From Glycocaulis alkaliphilus (lineage in GTDB: Bacteria; Pseudomonadota; Alphaproteobacteria; Caulobacterales; Maricaulaceae), in the NCBI RefSeq assembly GCF_004000605.1, contig NZ_CP018911.1:2399001-2463000 (forward strand): 64,000 bases of DNA. Reading direction: 5' to 3'. This document shows, piece by piece, positions 16,845-27,220 of the stretch (position 1 is the first letter of the stretch; every line of letters begins with the position of its first letter). A model generated the notes under the pieces. That model searched no databases. It worked only from the letters and a program-made list of their open reading frames with translations, and was not told where the DNA came from. Made by a program: the position numbers and the translations under genes.

Positions 16845-19238
16845 CTATCCCGGCCCGCCACTGCGCGGCTGTATCTGCACACGGGCATTCGCGCATTGCG
16901 GGCCATTGGCGGCACCCGGCGAACAGGTGCCAAGCGTCACCGAGCGCTGCGTGCCCTCATGGCGCGGGAAGGTGAAGTCCTGCTGGATGGTAAGCCCCGG
17001 AATATCGAAGGTGTGGCGCAACTCCCAGCGCGCAACCGCAATATCGATAGCCCCGTAGAGATCGATGAACGGCACCAGCGCCATCGTAAAACTGTACACC
17101 GGATCGGACAGGGTCAGGCTGGGGTCACGCCCGCCTTCGGCCTGCAGATGGAACTGCATCTGCTCGCCTGATCCGTGTCCGGCCCGGATAAACCGCACCT
17201 CGCAGGTCTGAGCGTTCACCAGCCGGTTGCTGGCAGTAGACGAGCCCCGGCCCGCAGCGGCACACGCCCTTGAGCCCTGAGTGGCGAAGGGCGCGCCATT
17301 GGCGGCCAGGTTGAACCGCAGGTTTGCATTGCGTGCCTCCACCCGCACGCCCGGCTCCAGACCGGCCTCGCCGATCCAGGCATTGATGCGCAGGCCCGAC
17401 ACGCTCGCCGGAACGGTAAAGCGCGCCAGCTCGGTGCGTCCGCCAGCGATCAGTGGCGTGAAGCGCTGGCAAGCCCAGCCCGGGCAGGTGCCGGCACGCG
17501 GTATGTTCACGCTGGGACAGTTGATGCGCACCGTCCCCACCACCGGCGCACGCACCTGAAGCTGGCAACCCGCCCACAAGCGGAAGACAAACTCCTGGTC
17601 ATCAAAGCGCAGCGAAGGGTCGAGCCCGGAGGCGAGATAGACTGACGGCACGCCGGGTACACGCTCTGCTCCCGATACGCCGCGCGCACTCAGCTGCAGG
17701 TTCAGCGATTGCGAATGCCAGACATCGGGCAGGATTTCATTGAACCGCTCGGTCGTGACCGCGCGCACCTCGAAGGGGAAGCGCAGACCCAACCCGAACC
17801 CGACAGAATACTGGAAGGCGACGAAATAGTTTTTGCGCCGGTTGAATGTGTGCTTGTAGCGGTCCTCTATCGAGCGCGAGATCGTGAACCCCGTCAGGAA
17901 GTAGAAGTCCTCGCTTTCGGTCACGACGGCGTCGCGCGCGTCGAAGTCCGGCAGACGGTGGCGAAGGGTCATTTGCTGCGGCATTGAAAACGCCTGATAG
18001 CCGCTATCGGCAGGAGCCGCGGTGTGCGAGCCAGCAGCCCCTTGCAAGGCAGATTGCGGCAGCCGGCTTGCCGTAACCGGCCGGGTTACGCGCATAAGGT
18101 CGGCGCGTGTGATGACATGGCTGCGGAACAGCTCTGGAAACACCCGCACGGACGGACCGATTGGCTGGTCCATCAACAGGCCCTGATCAATCCGCGCAGG
18201 CGGTGCCGCACCGGGTTCCCGGCGTATGTCGGCTGGTATGCGCAAGCTCTCATCAAGCGGTATCACCGTGACATGCGTGATCTCACGCTCCTCGCCATTG
18301 AGCTCCAGCGCAAGCAGCGCATCGTCTGACAGGCGCAGTGCGGCCTCCACCGTCACGTCGAAAGCGTACAGGGCGCGCGGGTTCATTGCGCGCAGCTCAT
18401 CGCGGATGGCCTCTGCCGCCTCGCGGATGTCGGCCTCGGTGGGCGGCGTGCCCAGAAGATCATCAGGATTGAGCCCGCGGCGCAGGGCATCGGGCCGCAC
18501 ACGGGCAAAGTCCGTGCGCTGGCCCGCAGGCACGAATGTCAGGCAGAAGCTTTCCTGAAAGGCACGCTGTTCGGCCGTGCGCGCAGCCCTCTCGCAACTG
18601 TCACGCTCGACCGTGACCGTGACCTGGCGCGACACGATCAGCCTGTCTTCGAGCAGGAAGACCTCATTGCGCTGGACCAGCGGGCGGGTAACGCCAAGAG
18701 CGCGCGGATTGGCGATGATCGCCGCGACGTCGGGCTGCGCGGAAAGGTCGGTCTCGCGCAGATAGCGCGGCAGATCGATCTCGGCCCCCGGCGCGACGAG
18801 CAATGGCAGGGACTGCGCGTTGCTCAGCCCGCGATAATCCAGCTCCGCCAGAAACAGGGGGGAGCGGCCGACGGCCGCGCGGACCGCATCGGCATTGAGC
18901 GCCGCCATGGATGCCTGACTGGAATCAAACGCCAGCGCCGGAGTACCGGCTTGCTGCGCTGTCATGCCTGGCTGGGCCTGTTGGGCAGCAGGACGCCCGG
19001 CAAGCCCCTGCATGGGTTCAGGGCGGGTGGTCAGCGTGGCCGGACCTTGCAGGGTTTCACGTGTCCGGGGCTGGTCCTGTTCGGTCTCGGCTTCTGCCGG
19101 GCGTGCCGTCATCGCTGGCAGCGGGCGGACCGTCTGCAGCGGCTGGGACCCGCCTTGCTGCTGCGTCAGAGCATGACCCGATGGCAGCGCCAGAACCGCG
19201 CCGATAAGGGCGCAGCCGAAGATAACAACACGCAACAT
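16845..19238 (-). CDS. Large secreted protein of unknown function
   Basis: 797 residues with an N-terminal signal peptide (about residues 1-24, ending GHALTQ). A long Gln/Pro/Thr-rich low-complexity stretch follows to about residue 110. The body has no domain I recognise. It contains paired cysteines (CERAARTAEQ..FC, CPSVNIPRAGTCPGWACQ, GSRACAAAG, QTCEVR, LGTCSPG, PQCANAR) suggesting disulfides, and many beta-type segments near the C-terminus. An AGGG ribosome site precedes the ATG. Probably periplasmic or surface exposed. It ends 34 bp before the aldo/keto reductase start. Confidence 0.75.
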   Translation of the reverse strand: MLRVVIFGCALIGAVLALPSGHALTQQQGGSQPLQTVRPLPAMTARPAEAETEQDQPRTRETLQGPATLTTRPEPMQGLAGRPAAQQAQPGMTAQQAGTPALAFDSSQASMAALNADAVRAAVGRSPLFLAELDYRGLSNAQSLPLLVAPGAEIDLPRYLRETDLSAQPDVAAIIANPRALGVTRPLVQRNEVFLLEDRLIVSRQVTVTVERDSCERAARTAEQRAFQESFCLTFVPAGQRTDFARVRPDALRRGLNPDDLLGTPPTEADIREAAEAIRDELRAMNPRALYAFDVTVEAALRLSDDALLALELNGEEREITHVTVIPLDESLRIPADIRREPGAAPPARIDQGLLMDQPIGPSVRVFPELFRSHVITRADLMRVTRPVTASRLPQSALQGAAGSHTAAPADSGYQAFSMPQQMTLRHRLPDFDARDAVVTESEDFYFLTGFTISRSIEDRYKHTFNRRKNYFVAFQYSVGFGLGLRFPFEVRAVTTERFNEILPDVWHSQSLNLQLSARGVSGAERVPGVPSVYLASGLDPSLRFDDQEFVFRLWAGCQLQVRAPVVGTVRINCPSVNIPRAGTCPGWACQRFTPLIAGGRTELARFTVPASVSGLRINAWIGEAGLEPGVRVEARNANLRFNLAANGAPFATQGSRACAAAGRGSSTASNRLVNAQTCEVRFIRAGHGSGEQMQFHLQAEGGRDPSLTLSDPVYSFTMALVPFIDLYGAIDIAVARWELRHTFDIPGLTIQQDFTFPRHEGTQRSVTLGTCSPGAANGPQCANARVQIQPRSGGPG

Positions 19239-19355
19239 GCAAAGCCCTCCCGCTCCGTTACCCGCACATTGGAGCGGTCGCTATCTGAACGGTAAATGAA
19301 GGGGATTTGCCAGCGAAAAACATCCGCCGGGGGATAGCAGGCGCGCGGGCCGTGC

Positions 19356-19982
19356 TCAGCGCGCCGTGCGGCCTTCCACGATGGCGATGGCGGCGCGGAT
19401 GGCTTCGCCCTCATCCATATCGGTCGTATCCAGCTCGACCGCATCATCCGCCTTCAATAGCGGCGCATCGGGACGCGAGGCATCGCGCCCGTCACGTTCG
19501 GCAAGCTGGCTCATGATCTGTTCCAGGCTGACATTCTCGCCCCGGCCGACCAGCTCGCTCCAGCGGCGCGAGGCGCGCACTTCGGCGCTGGCCGTGACGA
19601 AGAGTTTCACATCCGCGTCAGGCGCAATCACGGTCCCTATATCGCGCCCGTCCAGCACCGCGCCGCCCGGCTGGCGGGCAAATTCCTGCTGCACTTCTTT
19701 GAGGGCCGCACGCACTTTGGGATGGGCCGACACGATGGAAGCCGCCGCGCCAGCACCTGCTGTGCGGATTTTCGCTTCATCAATGCTGGCCGGATCAAGA
19801 TCGCGTGCAGCCGCCTCGGCGGCGCCAGCGTCGGCCGGGTCATTCCCGGCATCAAGCACTGCCACCGCAACGGCGCGATACAGCGTTCCGGTATCGAGAT
19901 GGGGAAGACCAAACTTTGCCGAAAGCGCGCGCGCAATCGTGCCCTTGCCCGAGGCCAGCGGTCCATCAACGGCAATCAGCAT
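19356..19982 (-). CDS. cmk: Cytidylate kinase
   Basis: Phosphorylates CMP and dCMP. The P-loop GPLASGKGT starts at residue 7. LDTGTLYRAVAV, then LDGRDIGTVIAPDADVK and the lid region RASRRWSEL, are all in family positions. 208 residues from the ATG at 19982; the 31-codon upstream extension lacks family features and is rejected. It lies 28 bp after yebC on the same strand. The common neighbours aroA and rpsA are not here. Confidence 0.94.
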   Translation of the reverse strand: MLIAVDGPLASGKGTIARALSAKFGLPHLDTGTLYRAVAVAVLDAGNDPADAGAAEAAARDLDPASIDEAKIRTAGAGAAASIVSAHPKVRAALKEVQQEFARQPGGAVLDGRDIGTVIAPDADVKLFVTASAEVRASRRWSELVGRGENVSLEQIMSQLAERDGRDASRPDAPLLKADDAVELDTTDMDEGEAIRAAIAIVEGRTAR

Positions 19983-20010
19983 GGCGCGAGGCCCTTCCCG
20001 GCGGCACAAT

Positions 20011-20775
20011 TCACGATGCGAGCTTGCCCATCTCGTCTTCGGAAATGTCAAAATTGGCGTAGACATTCGACACATCGTCGAGGTCTTCGAGCGCTTCCAT
20101 CAGCTTCATCAGCGTGGCGGCCTTGTCGCCATCAACCTCGATCAGGTTTTGCGGACGCCAGATGATATTGGCCGATTTGGCCTCGCCAAAGCGCCCTTCC
20201 AGCGCCTCGCTCACCTCGGCCAGATCCTCGCGGGCACAATAGATGACGTGTTCGCCCTCTTCGTCCTCACCGCCCTCTTCCTGGGTCACATCCTCGGCGC
20301 CAGCCTCAATAGCGGCTTCCAGAACGGCCTCCTCGTCACCAATGGAGAGGGGAAAGCGGATCTCGCCGACCTGATCGAACATGAAGGAGACCGAGCCGGT
20401 CTCGCCCATATTGCCGCCATTCTTGGAGAAGGCGGAGCGCACGTCCGATGCGGCGCGGTTCTTGTTGTCGGTGGAGGCTTCCACGATCAGGCCGACGCCG
20501 GCAGGGCCAAAGCCCTCATAGCGGATCTCGAAATACTCCTCGACATCCCCGCCCTGACCTTTCTTGATCGCGCGCTCGATATTGTCCTTGGGCATGGACT
20601 GGCCCTTGGCATTGGCGACGGCGAGGCGCAGGCGCGGGTTCATGTCAGGGTCGGGGCCACCCATTTTCGAGGCAATGGTGATTTCCTTGGACAGCTTGGA
20701 AAACAGCTTCGCGCGCGCCTTGTCCTGACGGCCCTTGCGGTGCTGGATATTGGCCCATTTGGAATGCCCGGCCAT
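20011..20775 (-). CDS. YebC/PmpR-family regulatory or translation factor
   Basis: Three-domain YebC family protein, described as a DNA-binding regulator and more recently as a factor helping ribosomes through difficult sequences. The ATG at 20775 gives the invariant start [15 protein letters not shown]; upstream frame extension is rejected. Family motifs include [39 protein letters not shown] and, near the end, [14 protein letters not shown]. An AGGAGG-like ribosome site is near 20781-20790. 254 residues, full length. Confidence 0.94.
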   Translation of the reverse strand: MAGHSKWANIQHRKGRQDKARAKLFSKLSKEITIASKMGGPDPDMNPRLRLAVANAKGQSMPKDNIERAIKKGQGGDVEEYFEIRYEGFGPAGVGLIVEASTDNKNRAASDVRSAFSKNGGNMGETGSVSFMFDQVGEIRFPLSIGDEEAVLEAAIEAGAEDVTQEEGGEDEEGEHVIYCAREDLAEVSEALEGRFGEAKSANIIWRPQNLIEVDGDKAATLMKLMEALEDLDDVSNVYANFDISEDEMGKLAS

Positions 20776-20947
20776 GGGGAACCTCCTGCAAACGTGTCTG
20801 CCCGCCAGAGCGGGGAGCGCGCCTTCTATCGCATAGGCAGGGCGTGAGCAAACCCGCTGCTGGCAGCTTGGCAAAAAAGCGTGGTTTGACTTGCCGGACG
20901 CCGCTTTCCCCGGCTATGCGTTTGTCAGGCTCATGAAAGGCTTTCCC

Positions 20948-21676
20948 ATGCGCATCTGGTTGAAGCGCCTGCAATCAAGGCTGCAGGACCCCCGCCAGTT
21001 CTCCGTGCCAAAGATGAAGCGCGAATGCCCTATCTGCGGATATGAAGGCGTATTCCTCGCGCTGGGCACGCCGCCGCGCTGGGACGGGCGCTGCCCGAAC
21101 TGCTCCTCTCGCGAACGCCACCGGCTGATCCATCTGTTTCTTGAGCGCGAGCAGATCGACCTGACCCGGCTGGGCACTATCCTGCACTTCGCGCCTGAAA
21201 AGCACGTCAAGCGCATGCTCTCCAGCCATGCAGGCTACAAGGCTGCCGACATCGTGCCCGGCAAGGCCGACCTCACCATGGACATTGCCGACATCACCCT
21301 GCCGGAAAGCTCGGTCGACATGGTGGTCGCCAATCACGTGCTGGAGCACGTGCCCGATGACCGCAAGGCGATGGCCGGTATTGGCCGCTGCCTTGCCCCC
21401 GGCGGCATGGCGATCATCACCGTGCCGCAGAATTGGGCGCGCGAGGAAACCTTCGAGGCCGCCCCCAATATCAGCGAAGCCGAACGCTTCGCCCATTACG
21501 ACGATACCGGCCATGTGCGCTATTACGGACGCGATTTCGCGCAGCGCTTTGCCGATGCCAGCGGGCTGGATGTCGAAATCTGGCGTCTGCCGCCGGAGGA
21601 GGAACCGCGCTGGGGGCTTTTCCGCGGCGATGTGCTCTATATCGGACGCAAGCCGCAGGCGGCCGCAGCCGCATGA
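20948..21676 (+). CDS. Zinc-ribbon class I SAM methyltransferase
   Basis: The N-terminal zinc-ribbon-like module has CPICGYEG and CPNCSSRERHR (two CxxC pairs, about residues 26-55). The methyltransferase domain that follows has ADIVPGKADLTMDI and the motif VANHVLEHVPDD. The target is unknown; similar proteins occur in polysaccharide or cell-surface loci. The ATG at 20948 is preferred (AAAGG upstream); an ATG at 20933 and a TTG at 20891 are possible. It overlaps kdsB by 4 bp and heads the plus-strand polysaccharide run. Confidence 0.75.
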   Translation: MRIWLKRLQSRLQDPRQFSVPKMKRECPICGYEGVFLALGTPPRWDGRCPNCSSRERHRLIHLFLEREQIDLTRLGTILHFAPEKHVKRMLSSHAGYKAADIVPGKADLTMDIADITLPESSVDMVVANHVLEHVPDDRKAMAGIGRCLAPGGMAIITVPQNWAREETFEAAPNISEAERFAHYDDTGHVRYYGRDFAQRFADASGLDVEIWRLPPEEEPRWGLFRGDVLYIGRKPQAAAAA

Positions 21677-22452
21677 GTGTGATCGCTGTCATTCCGGCGC
21701 GCTATGGCTCGACGCGCTTTCCCGGCAAACCCCTGCACAAGATTGCGGGCGTGCCCATGGTGGAGCGTGTGCGCCGGCTGGCACTGGCCGCTGGCAGTGT
21801 CGACCGTGTCATCGTCGCTACCGACGACACCCGCATACTGGACGCCGTGACGGCGGCGGGCGGCGAGGCGCTGATGACACCGGAAAGCTGCCGCAATGGC
21901 ACTGAACGCGCCTATGAGGCGGTAAAAGGCTTTGCCGCCGCGGGCGATGTCATCATCAATTTGCAGGGCGATGCGCCCCTGACACCGCCCTGGGTCATCG
22001 AGGCGGCCGCAGCTGAAATGGCGGCAAACCCTCAGCTTGCCATGGCAACACCGGCTGTAGCGCTGTCAGAGGATGCGTACGCGAAAATGGCCGAGGCCAA
22101 GGCGAAGGGGGAGGTCGGCGGCACAACGGTCGTCTTCGACCGGCAGATGAACGCGCTCTACTTCTCCAAGGCGGTCATCCCCTTCCAGCGTGAGAAGAGC
22201 GCCGGCACGCCGGTCTACAAGCATATCGGCCTTTATGCCTATCGCTTCGACACGCTCTCCCGGCTGGTCGCCATGGAGCCGGCACCGCTTGAGAAAGCCG
22301 AAAGCCTGGAGCAGTTGCGCGCGCTGGAAAACGGTATCCCGATCCGCATCGTGTTGACCGATTATCGTGGCCGTACGCCCTGGTCGGTGGACAGTCCGCG
22401 CGACGCCGAAATCGCCGCTGACATCATCGCTGCAGAGGGCGAGATCGTCTGA
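21673..22452 (+). CDS. kdsB: CMP-Kdo synthetase KdsB
   Basis: Activates Kdo as CMP-Kdo for the LPS inner core. The N-terminal nucleotide-binding signature is VIPARYGSTRFPGKPL. ATDDTRI, the QGDAPLTPP strand and YKHIGLYAYR follow the family. 259 residues. The ATG overlaps the upstream methyltransferase stop by 4 bp, and TGATG joins it to the next gene. Works with WaaA at 56.5 kb, which transfers Kdo to lipid A. Confidence 0.94.
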   Translation: MSVIAVIPARYGSTRFPGKPLHKIAGVPMVERVRRLALAAGSVDRVIVATDDTRILDAVTAAGGEALMTPESCRNGTERAYEAVKGFAAAGDVIINLQGDAPLTPPWVIEAAAAEMAANPQLAMATPAVALSEDAYAKMAEAKAKGEVGGTTVVFDRQMNALYFSKAVIPFQREKSAGTPVYKHIGLYAYRFDTLSRLVAMEPAPLEKAESLEQLRALENGIPIRIVLTDYRGRTPWSVDSPRDAEIAADIIAAEGEIV

Positions 22453-23096
22453 TGCGCCTGATCCTCGCACGTCACGGCAATACGTTCGGCCCGGGTGACA
22501 CTCCGGTCTGGGTCGGCGCGCGCGAGGATCTGCCGCTCACCGACACCGGCCGGGTGCAGTCGATACAGTTCGGTCTGGCGCTCAAAGAGGCCGGCATCGT
22601 ACCGGCGCGGATCATCGCAGGCCCGTTGCAGCGCACCGCCAATGGCGCCCTGCTTGCCGCCGCCGAATGCGGCTTTGAGGGCGAAATCGAGATCGACACC
22701 CGCCTGCGCGAGATCGATTACGGCAGCTGGGGCGGGCGCAGCGATGACGAGATCGCCGCCGAGTGGGGCGGAAAGGCCATCCATGACTGGCGCGAGCGCT
22801 CCATAGTGCCCGCAGGAGCAGGCTGGTCGCCCTCGCCGGAGACGATCGCGGCCAACGCTTCGGCGACCCTTCAGGACATCACGGCCACGGCCAGAGCCTC
22901 AGACACGGTTCTGCTGATCTCCTCCAACGGCATTCTGCGCTATTTTCATGCCCTGCTGGGCGGCGATCCTCGGCGCCCTGAAGAGTCCAAGATGCGCACC
23001 GGTCACTGGAGCATTGCCGCTCGCACTGAGTCCGGCTGGCAGCTTCACGACTGGAACGTGCCACCCCAACCGGCCGCGCTGTCAGGGGTGAGCTGA
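22452..23096 (+). CDS. Histidine phosphatase family protein
   Basis: Phosphoglycerate-mutase-like phosphatase. The catalytic RHG motif is at residues 7-9 (LILARHGNT), the second arginine is in GPLQRTANG, and EIDYGSWGG supplies the acidic catalytic residue. The final histidine of the family is replaced in the region LLISSNGILRYFHALL, where SNG stands in for the usual SHG. That change may lower or abolish activity. 214 residues. It is joined to both neighbours by TGATG overlaps. Substrate unknown; location suggests sugar phosphate metabolism. Confidence 0.8.
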   Translation: MRLILARHGNTFGPGDTPVWVGAREDLPLTDTGRVQSIQFGLALKEAGIVPARIIAGPLQRTANGALLAAAECGFEGEIEIDTRLREIDYGSWGGRSDDEIAAEWGGKAIHDWRERSIVPAGAGWSPSPETIAANASATLQDITATARASDTVLLISSNGILRYFHALLGGDPRRPEESKMRTGHWSIAARTESGWQLHDWNVPPQPAALSGVS

Positions 23097-24331
23097 TGCG
23101 CCCGGCGATCAGCGCCATTCTGAGCGAGGAGAACCGCGCCCTGTGGGCGTGGTGTGGCGCCATGGCCCTGACAGCGCTGTTTGTCCCGGCAGGCGGGCTG
23201 GGGCTGGCGGCATCGGCGGGGCTTTTTGCGCTGTTTGCTGTCCCCGCCCGCACACTCGCCACGCATTTGCGCACGCCGGGGCCAGCAACAATCCTTGCAG
23301 TGGCCGCTCTGGGCTGGATAACGCTGAGCTATGCCTGGTCTCCCAACCGGAACCCTGAAGAGGTTCTGAAGCTGGCCCTGCTAACGCCGTTCTTCATCAT
23401 AGTGCCGGTCGCTGCCGCCCGCCTGAATGGGCACCGTCAACAGCTGGCCCGCACCGTCTTCATTGCCGCCATTGGTTTCATCCTGTGCGTAATGGCGGTG
23501 GAGTCTCTGACGGGCGGGGACATGACCCGCAGCTACAAGCTGGCCGTTGAAGGCTATGACGATGGCCGCACCGATCTCGACATCCGCGTCAACACCGTGC
23601 TCAGCCGGGCTGCCACGCCCGCCATCATGTTTGCAGGCATTGCCATCATGCTGCTGTGGACCCAGCGCAGCCGGGCCTTGCGGCTTATGGCGGCCGTCGC
23701 TGGCGTCATCACGATCGCCATCGCGCTCGATTTCAGTGTGCAGGCCAACATTGTTGCGCTCGTTGCCGCCGTGGCGGCCACCGCTATTGCCTGGCGCTGG
23801 CCTGCTGTGACCCTCCGGCTATTGCTGGCCGGGCTGGCCGTCTTCATCCTAGCCGGGCCGATTCTGTTTATCGGGCTTCTCGCCCTTATCAGCCCGGAGA
23901 CAGCCGCCGCCATGCCCATGTCGTGGGAGTGGCGGCTGGAAATCTGGCGGTTCGCACTGGAAAAGATCGCCGAGGCACCCCTTGCCGGGCACGGTATTGG
24001 CGCGGCGCGCGTGCTGGAAGGCACAATGGAGCTGCGCGGATACGAAATCGATCTGCTGCCCCTTCACGCACACAACGCCTCTTTGACCCTGTGGCTGGAG
24101 ACCGGACTGGCAGGCGCAATTCTGTGCGCGGCCGCTCTGGTGGCTCTTGCCCGCGCGCTACCATCGGCTGAAACGCTCACCCGGCCGGTCATCATGATGA
24201 TCGTATTCGCCGTGACCGTCTGGACCGTGAATGTCGTCCTCAGCTACGGAGTCTGGCAGGAATGGCATCACGGGGCGCTGGCCCTGGCCATTGCCGCAGC
24301 CTTCGTCGCCCGCTCGCGCACCGGCCCCTGA
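23096..24331 (+). CDS. O-antigen ligase / Wzy-type polymerase
   Basis: Polytopic inner-membrane protein with about ten hydrophobic helices across 411 residues. The Wzy_C signature is in the large periplasmic loop: APLAGHGIGAARVL, followed by PLHAHNASLTLWLETGLAG (the HxHN...E...G pattern). Members either ligate O-antigen to lipid A-core or polymerise glycan repeats; sequence alone does not separate these. It is followed by a phosphoglycosyltransferase gene, which fits a surface polysaccharide pathway. Confidence 0.85.
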   Translation: MRPAISAILSEENRALWAWCGAMALTALFVPAGGLGLAASAGLFALFAVPARTLATHLRTPGPATILAVAALGWITLSYAWSPNRNPEEVLKLALLTPFFIIVPVAAARLNGHRQQLARTVFIAAIGFILCVMAVESLTGGDMTRSYKLAVEGYDDGRTDLDIRVNTVLSRAATPAIMFAGIAIMLLWTQRSRALRLMAAVAGVITIAIALDFSVQANIVALVAAVAATAIAWRWPAVTLRLLLAGLAVFILAGPILFIGLLALISPETAAAMPMSWEWRLEIWRFALEKIAEAPLAGHGIGAARVLEGTMELRGYEIDLLPLHAHNASLTLWLETGLAGAILCAAALVALARALPSAETLTRPVIMMIVFAVTVWTVNVVLSYGVWQEWHHGALALAIAAAFVARSRTGP

Positions 24332-24400
24332 ACGGCAGGATTCTTGCGTCCCTCCCCGCCTGATCCGGTCAGAACGCGCCGGACCGCCCGGGAGGCCGTG

Positions 24401-25837
24401 ATGGCGTATCAATATGGATCAGACAGCGCCCTGAATGCGGGCCGCGAGGCAAAGGCCGGCAGGTTTCTGCGGCCTGCCTTGCGGCGCACGAACGTGCTGC
24501 GCGCCTTCGGCCTGAGTGACCTGCTGGCATTCACGCTGTGCCTGTGCATCACCATGCCGCTCGCCTCCCCCCAGCATGATGACTTGCAGATGCTGCGCCA
24601 TGCCGGAGCGAGCCTCGGCCTGTTTGGCGCGGTCATGCTCTGGCTGCGTTCCCGCGGCCATTACCGCGCCCGCCAGGGCCTCGCCAACCAGATCCGCCCC
24701 GTCCTGACAGCGTCTTTGCTTGCCCTTCTGGGAGCTGGCACCATCCACATGATGACCGGCGAGCCGGGCCTGAGAATAGCCACGCTCGTACTCTGGGGCG
24801 CGCTGCCCGCCATGATGATGCTTCTGCGCTTCGGTACGCGTGCGGCGCTCGAAGCCTCAGGCCAATGGGCGCAGCCTGTCACCCTGCTGACCGCCGCCGC
24901 CCAGCGCGCCGAACAGCTCAGCATTCTCGAACGCAATGCCGATCACGGGCTGAACGCCGCTACCGCCGTGCCGCTGGAAAGCCTGCAGCATCTCGATGAC
25001 GCCGCGCTGGCACGCTGGCTGGACGCGCTGGACGACATGCCGGCCTTCCTTGCGCCCGACGAGGCCACGCAAGGCGTTGCAAACCGCATCGCCAGCATGC
25101 TCAGCGCGCGCGGCGAATGCTTCTACTACCAGCCTTCGATCGGGCGTATCCCGACACAGAATATCGACCTGATTGACTACCCGCCTGCCGACGGGTTCGT
25201 CTTCCGTATCGGTGACAGCCTGGACCGTCCGCTGGCCCAGCGCGCCAAGCGCGCCTTCGATCTGGCCGCCAGCGCGTTCGCACTGCTGCTCCTCGCCCCC
25301 GCCATGCTCGCCTTTGCGTGGGCCATCCGGCGTGATGGCGGACCGGCCCTGTTCGTCCAGCCGCGCGTCGGCAAGGATGGCCAGACATTCGGCTGCCTGA
25401 AATTCCGGACCATGTGGGTGGACGCCGAGGACAAGCTCGCCAGCGTACTGGATCAGGATCCTGAACGCGCCGCGCAGTGGAACACCTACAAGAAGCTGGA
25501 CAATGACCCGCGTATCACTGGCGTCGGACACTGGCTGCGCAAGTTCAGCCTTGATGAGCTGCCCCAGCTCATCAACGTGTTCAGAGGCGATATGAGCCTT
25601 GTCGGTCCGCGCCCCATGACGCTGGACCAGCAGGCCGATTACGGACTGTCCCTGAGCGCCTACGTACGCATGCGCCCCGGCATTACCGGCCTGTGGCAGG
25701 TCAATGGGCGCAATGCGACGAGCTTTGCCGAGCGCGCCCGGCTGGATGACTGGTATGCGCGCAACTGGTCGCTCTGGCGTGACGCCGTGATCCTGGTGCG
25801 GACAGTGCGGGAAATCGTGATCCCGTCAGGGCGGTGA
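24401..25837 (+). CDS. Undecaprenyl-phosphate sugar phosphotransferase
   Basis: Starts lipid-linked glycan assembly by moving a sugar phosphate to undecaprenyl phosphate. The N-terminal half has several membrane helices (about residues 30-140) and a variable CoA-binding-like region. The C-terminal bacterial sugar transferase domain has [21 protein letters not shown], the Asp-Glu pair in [19 protein letters not shown], and [14 protein letters not shown]. The ATG at 24401 has a GGGAGG ribosome site; a TTG 19 codons upstream is less likely. 478 residues; WbaP/PssY-like, donor sugar unknown. Confidence 0.88.
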   Translation: MAYQYGSDSALNAGREAKAGRFLRPALRRTNVLRAFGLSDLLAFTLCLCITMPLASPQHDDLQMLRHAGASLGLFGAVMLWLRSRGHYRARQGLANQIRPVLTASLLALLGAGTIHMMTGEPGLRIATLVLWGALPAMMMLLRFGTRAALEASGQWAQPVTLLTAAAQRAEQLSILERNADHGLNAATAVPLESLQHLDDAALARWLDALDDMPAFLAPDEATQGVANRIASMLSARGECFYYQPSIGRIPTQNIDLIDYPPADGFVFRIGDSLDRPLAQRAKRAFDLAASAFALLLLAPAMLAFAWAIRRDGGPALFVQPRVGKDGQTFGCLKFRTMWVDAEDKLASVLDQDPERAAQWNTYKKLDNDPRITGVGHWLRKFSLDELPQLINVFRGDMSLVGPRPMTLDQQADYGLSLSAYVRMRPGITGLWQVNGRNATSFAERARLDDWYARNWSLWRDAVILVRTVREIVIPSGR

Positions 25838-25922
25838 CAAGGCGGACCGGCCATGCCAAAAGAGCGCCAGTCGACCCCGCAACACTGAAACCAAGCCCTG
25901 CCCGGGAGGCAGTTCCGGCACC

Positions 25923-26534
25923 ATGATGTCCAGGCTCGCCACACTTGGCCGGATCAATATTCCTGACGTGATATTCTATCCGTCAGCCGCCGCCCTGGCG
26001 GCCTTGCTGATTGCCTTCGCCCTGATGATGCAGCCGCGCAATGCCAGCGCGGTCGTAACCGAACGCGAGCTGGTGTTTCAGGGCGCTGCTCTTGCTGACC
26101 TTGTGAATGGTCCAGGGACGAATGTCCGTTTCGATCCCGGTCACAGCGACGGCCCGGTAGCGCGCGCCTCTTCCGCAGCAAGCTTCGAGATGGCCGGGAA
26201 TATGTCAGCCGGTGTCGCCGCTTTCGTTCCCGATGAGTTCGAGACGCGTATTTCGGGCCGCCGGATAAGGGTCGAGTTCGAGGTGCGTACCGCCGGATCC
26301 AGCGGGCCGGACACGGTGCGGATCGGATATTTCACCACCGGATACGGCGATAGCGGATGGCGCGAACTGCCCGTATCACCGCGATACTCGACAATTTCCT
26401 TCGAGTGGGACGCGCCGGTCCATCAGGGTGAAGAGTTCAACGAAGCCATTGGCATCTGGCCCGACCCCCAAGGGGAAAACCGGGAAATCCTGATCCGGCG
26501 AATCCGCGTCTTCATTCTTCCTGACAACTCCTAG
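25923..26534 (+). CDS. Single-span anchored protein of unknown function
   Basis: 203 residues. One N-terminal transmembrane helix (about 18-38) is followed by a soluble domain rich in predicted strands ([45 protein letters not shown]). The overall look is of a beta-sandwich, as in carbohydrate-binding modules, but no family is recognised. It lies between the phosphoglycosyltransferase and transaldolase genes, with about 85 bp before it, so a role in surface glycan assembly is only a guess. Confidence 0.65.
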   Translation: MMSRLATLGRINIPDVIFYPSAAALAALLIAFALMMQPRNASAVVTERELVFQGAALADLVNGPGTNVRFDPGHSDGPVARASSAASFEMAGNMSAGVAAFVPDEFETRISGRRIRVEFEVRTAGSSGPDTVRIGYFTTGYGDSGWRELPVSPRYSTISFEWDAPVHQGEEFNEAIGIWPDPQGENREILIRRIRVFILPDNS

Positions 26535-26551
26535 ATTCCGGCACCCATATC

Positions 26552-27214
26552 ATGCAGCTTTTCCTCGACACCGCAGACATTTCGCAAATCACCGCGCGCA
26601 TGGAAGGCGGGCTGGTTGATGGCATTACGACAAACCCGTCCCTGATCGCCAAATCGGGCGCCGACATTATCGAGCGTATCGCAGAGATCTGCGCCGTAGT
26701 GCCAGGGCCTGTCTCGGCAGAAGTCGTCGCTACCGATGTCGATGGCATGCTTGAAGAGGGGCGCCGCCTGCGCGCCATCGCGGACAATGTGGTGGTCAAG
26801 CTGCCGCTGACTACCGACGGGCTCAAGGCCTGCCGCACCTTTGCCAATGAAGGCATTCCCACCAATGTCACGCTCTGCTTCTCGCTGAACCAGGCGCTGC
26901 TCGCGGCCAAAGCCGGGGCCACATTCGTGTCGCCCTTCGTCGGCAGGATTGACGATATGGGCGGTGACGGGCTCGGCCTGCTCGAAGCCATCCGCGAGGT
27001 TTATGACCAGTACGGATACGAAACGGGAATTCTTGCAGCCTCCCTGCGCTCTGTTACACATGTGGAGATGGCAGCCCGGATTGGCTGCGATGCAGCCACG
27101 CTGCCGCCGGGGATATTCGACGCATTGGTGACCCATCCGCTGACGGATAGCGGTCTGAAGGCATTTCTTGACGACTGGAAAAAGACTGGGCGCAGCGGGT
27201 TGAGCCAGGGGTAG
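26552..27214 (+). CDS. Transaldolase / fructose-6-phosphate aldolase family
   Basis: Short-form transaldolase fold. Features: [10 protein letters not shown] at the N-terminus, [14 protein letters not shown], the Schiff-base lysine strand [36 protein letters not shown], and [12 protein letters not shown]. 220 residues, the size of TalC/FsaA proteins. Whether it acts as transaldolase or F6P aldolase depends on a single active-site residue that I cannot assign safely. It lies 6 bp before glmM. Confidence 0.9.
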   Translation: MQLFLDTADISQITARMEGGLVDGITTNPSLIAKSGADIIERIAEICAVVPGPVSAEVVATDVDGMLEEGRRLRAIADNVVVKLPLTTDGLKACRTFANEGIPTNVTLCFSLNQALLAAKAGATFVSPFVGRIDDMGGDGLGLLEAIREVYDQYGYETGILAASLRSVTHVEMAARIGCDAATLPPGIFDALVTHPLTDSGLKAFLDDWKKTGRSGLSQG

Positions 27215-27220
27215 ACTTTC

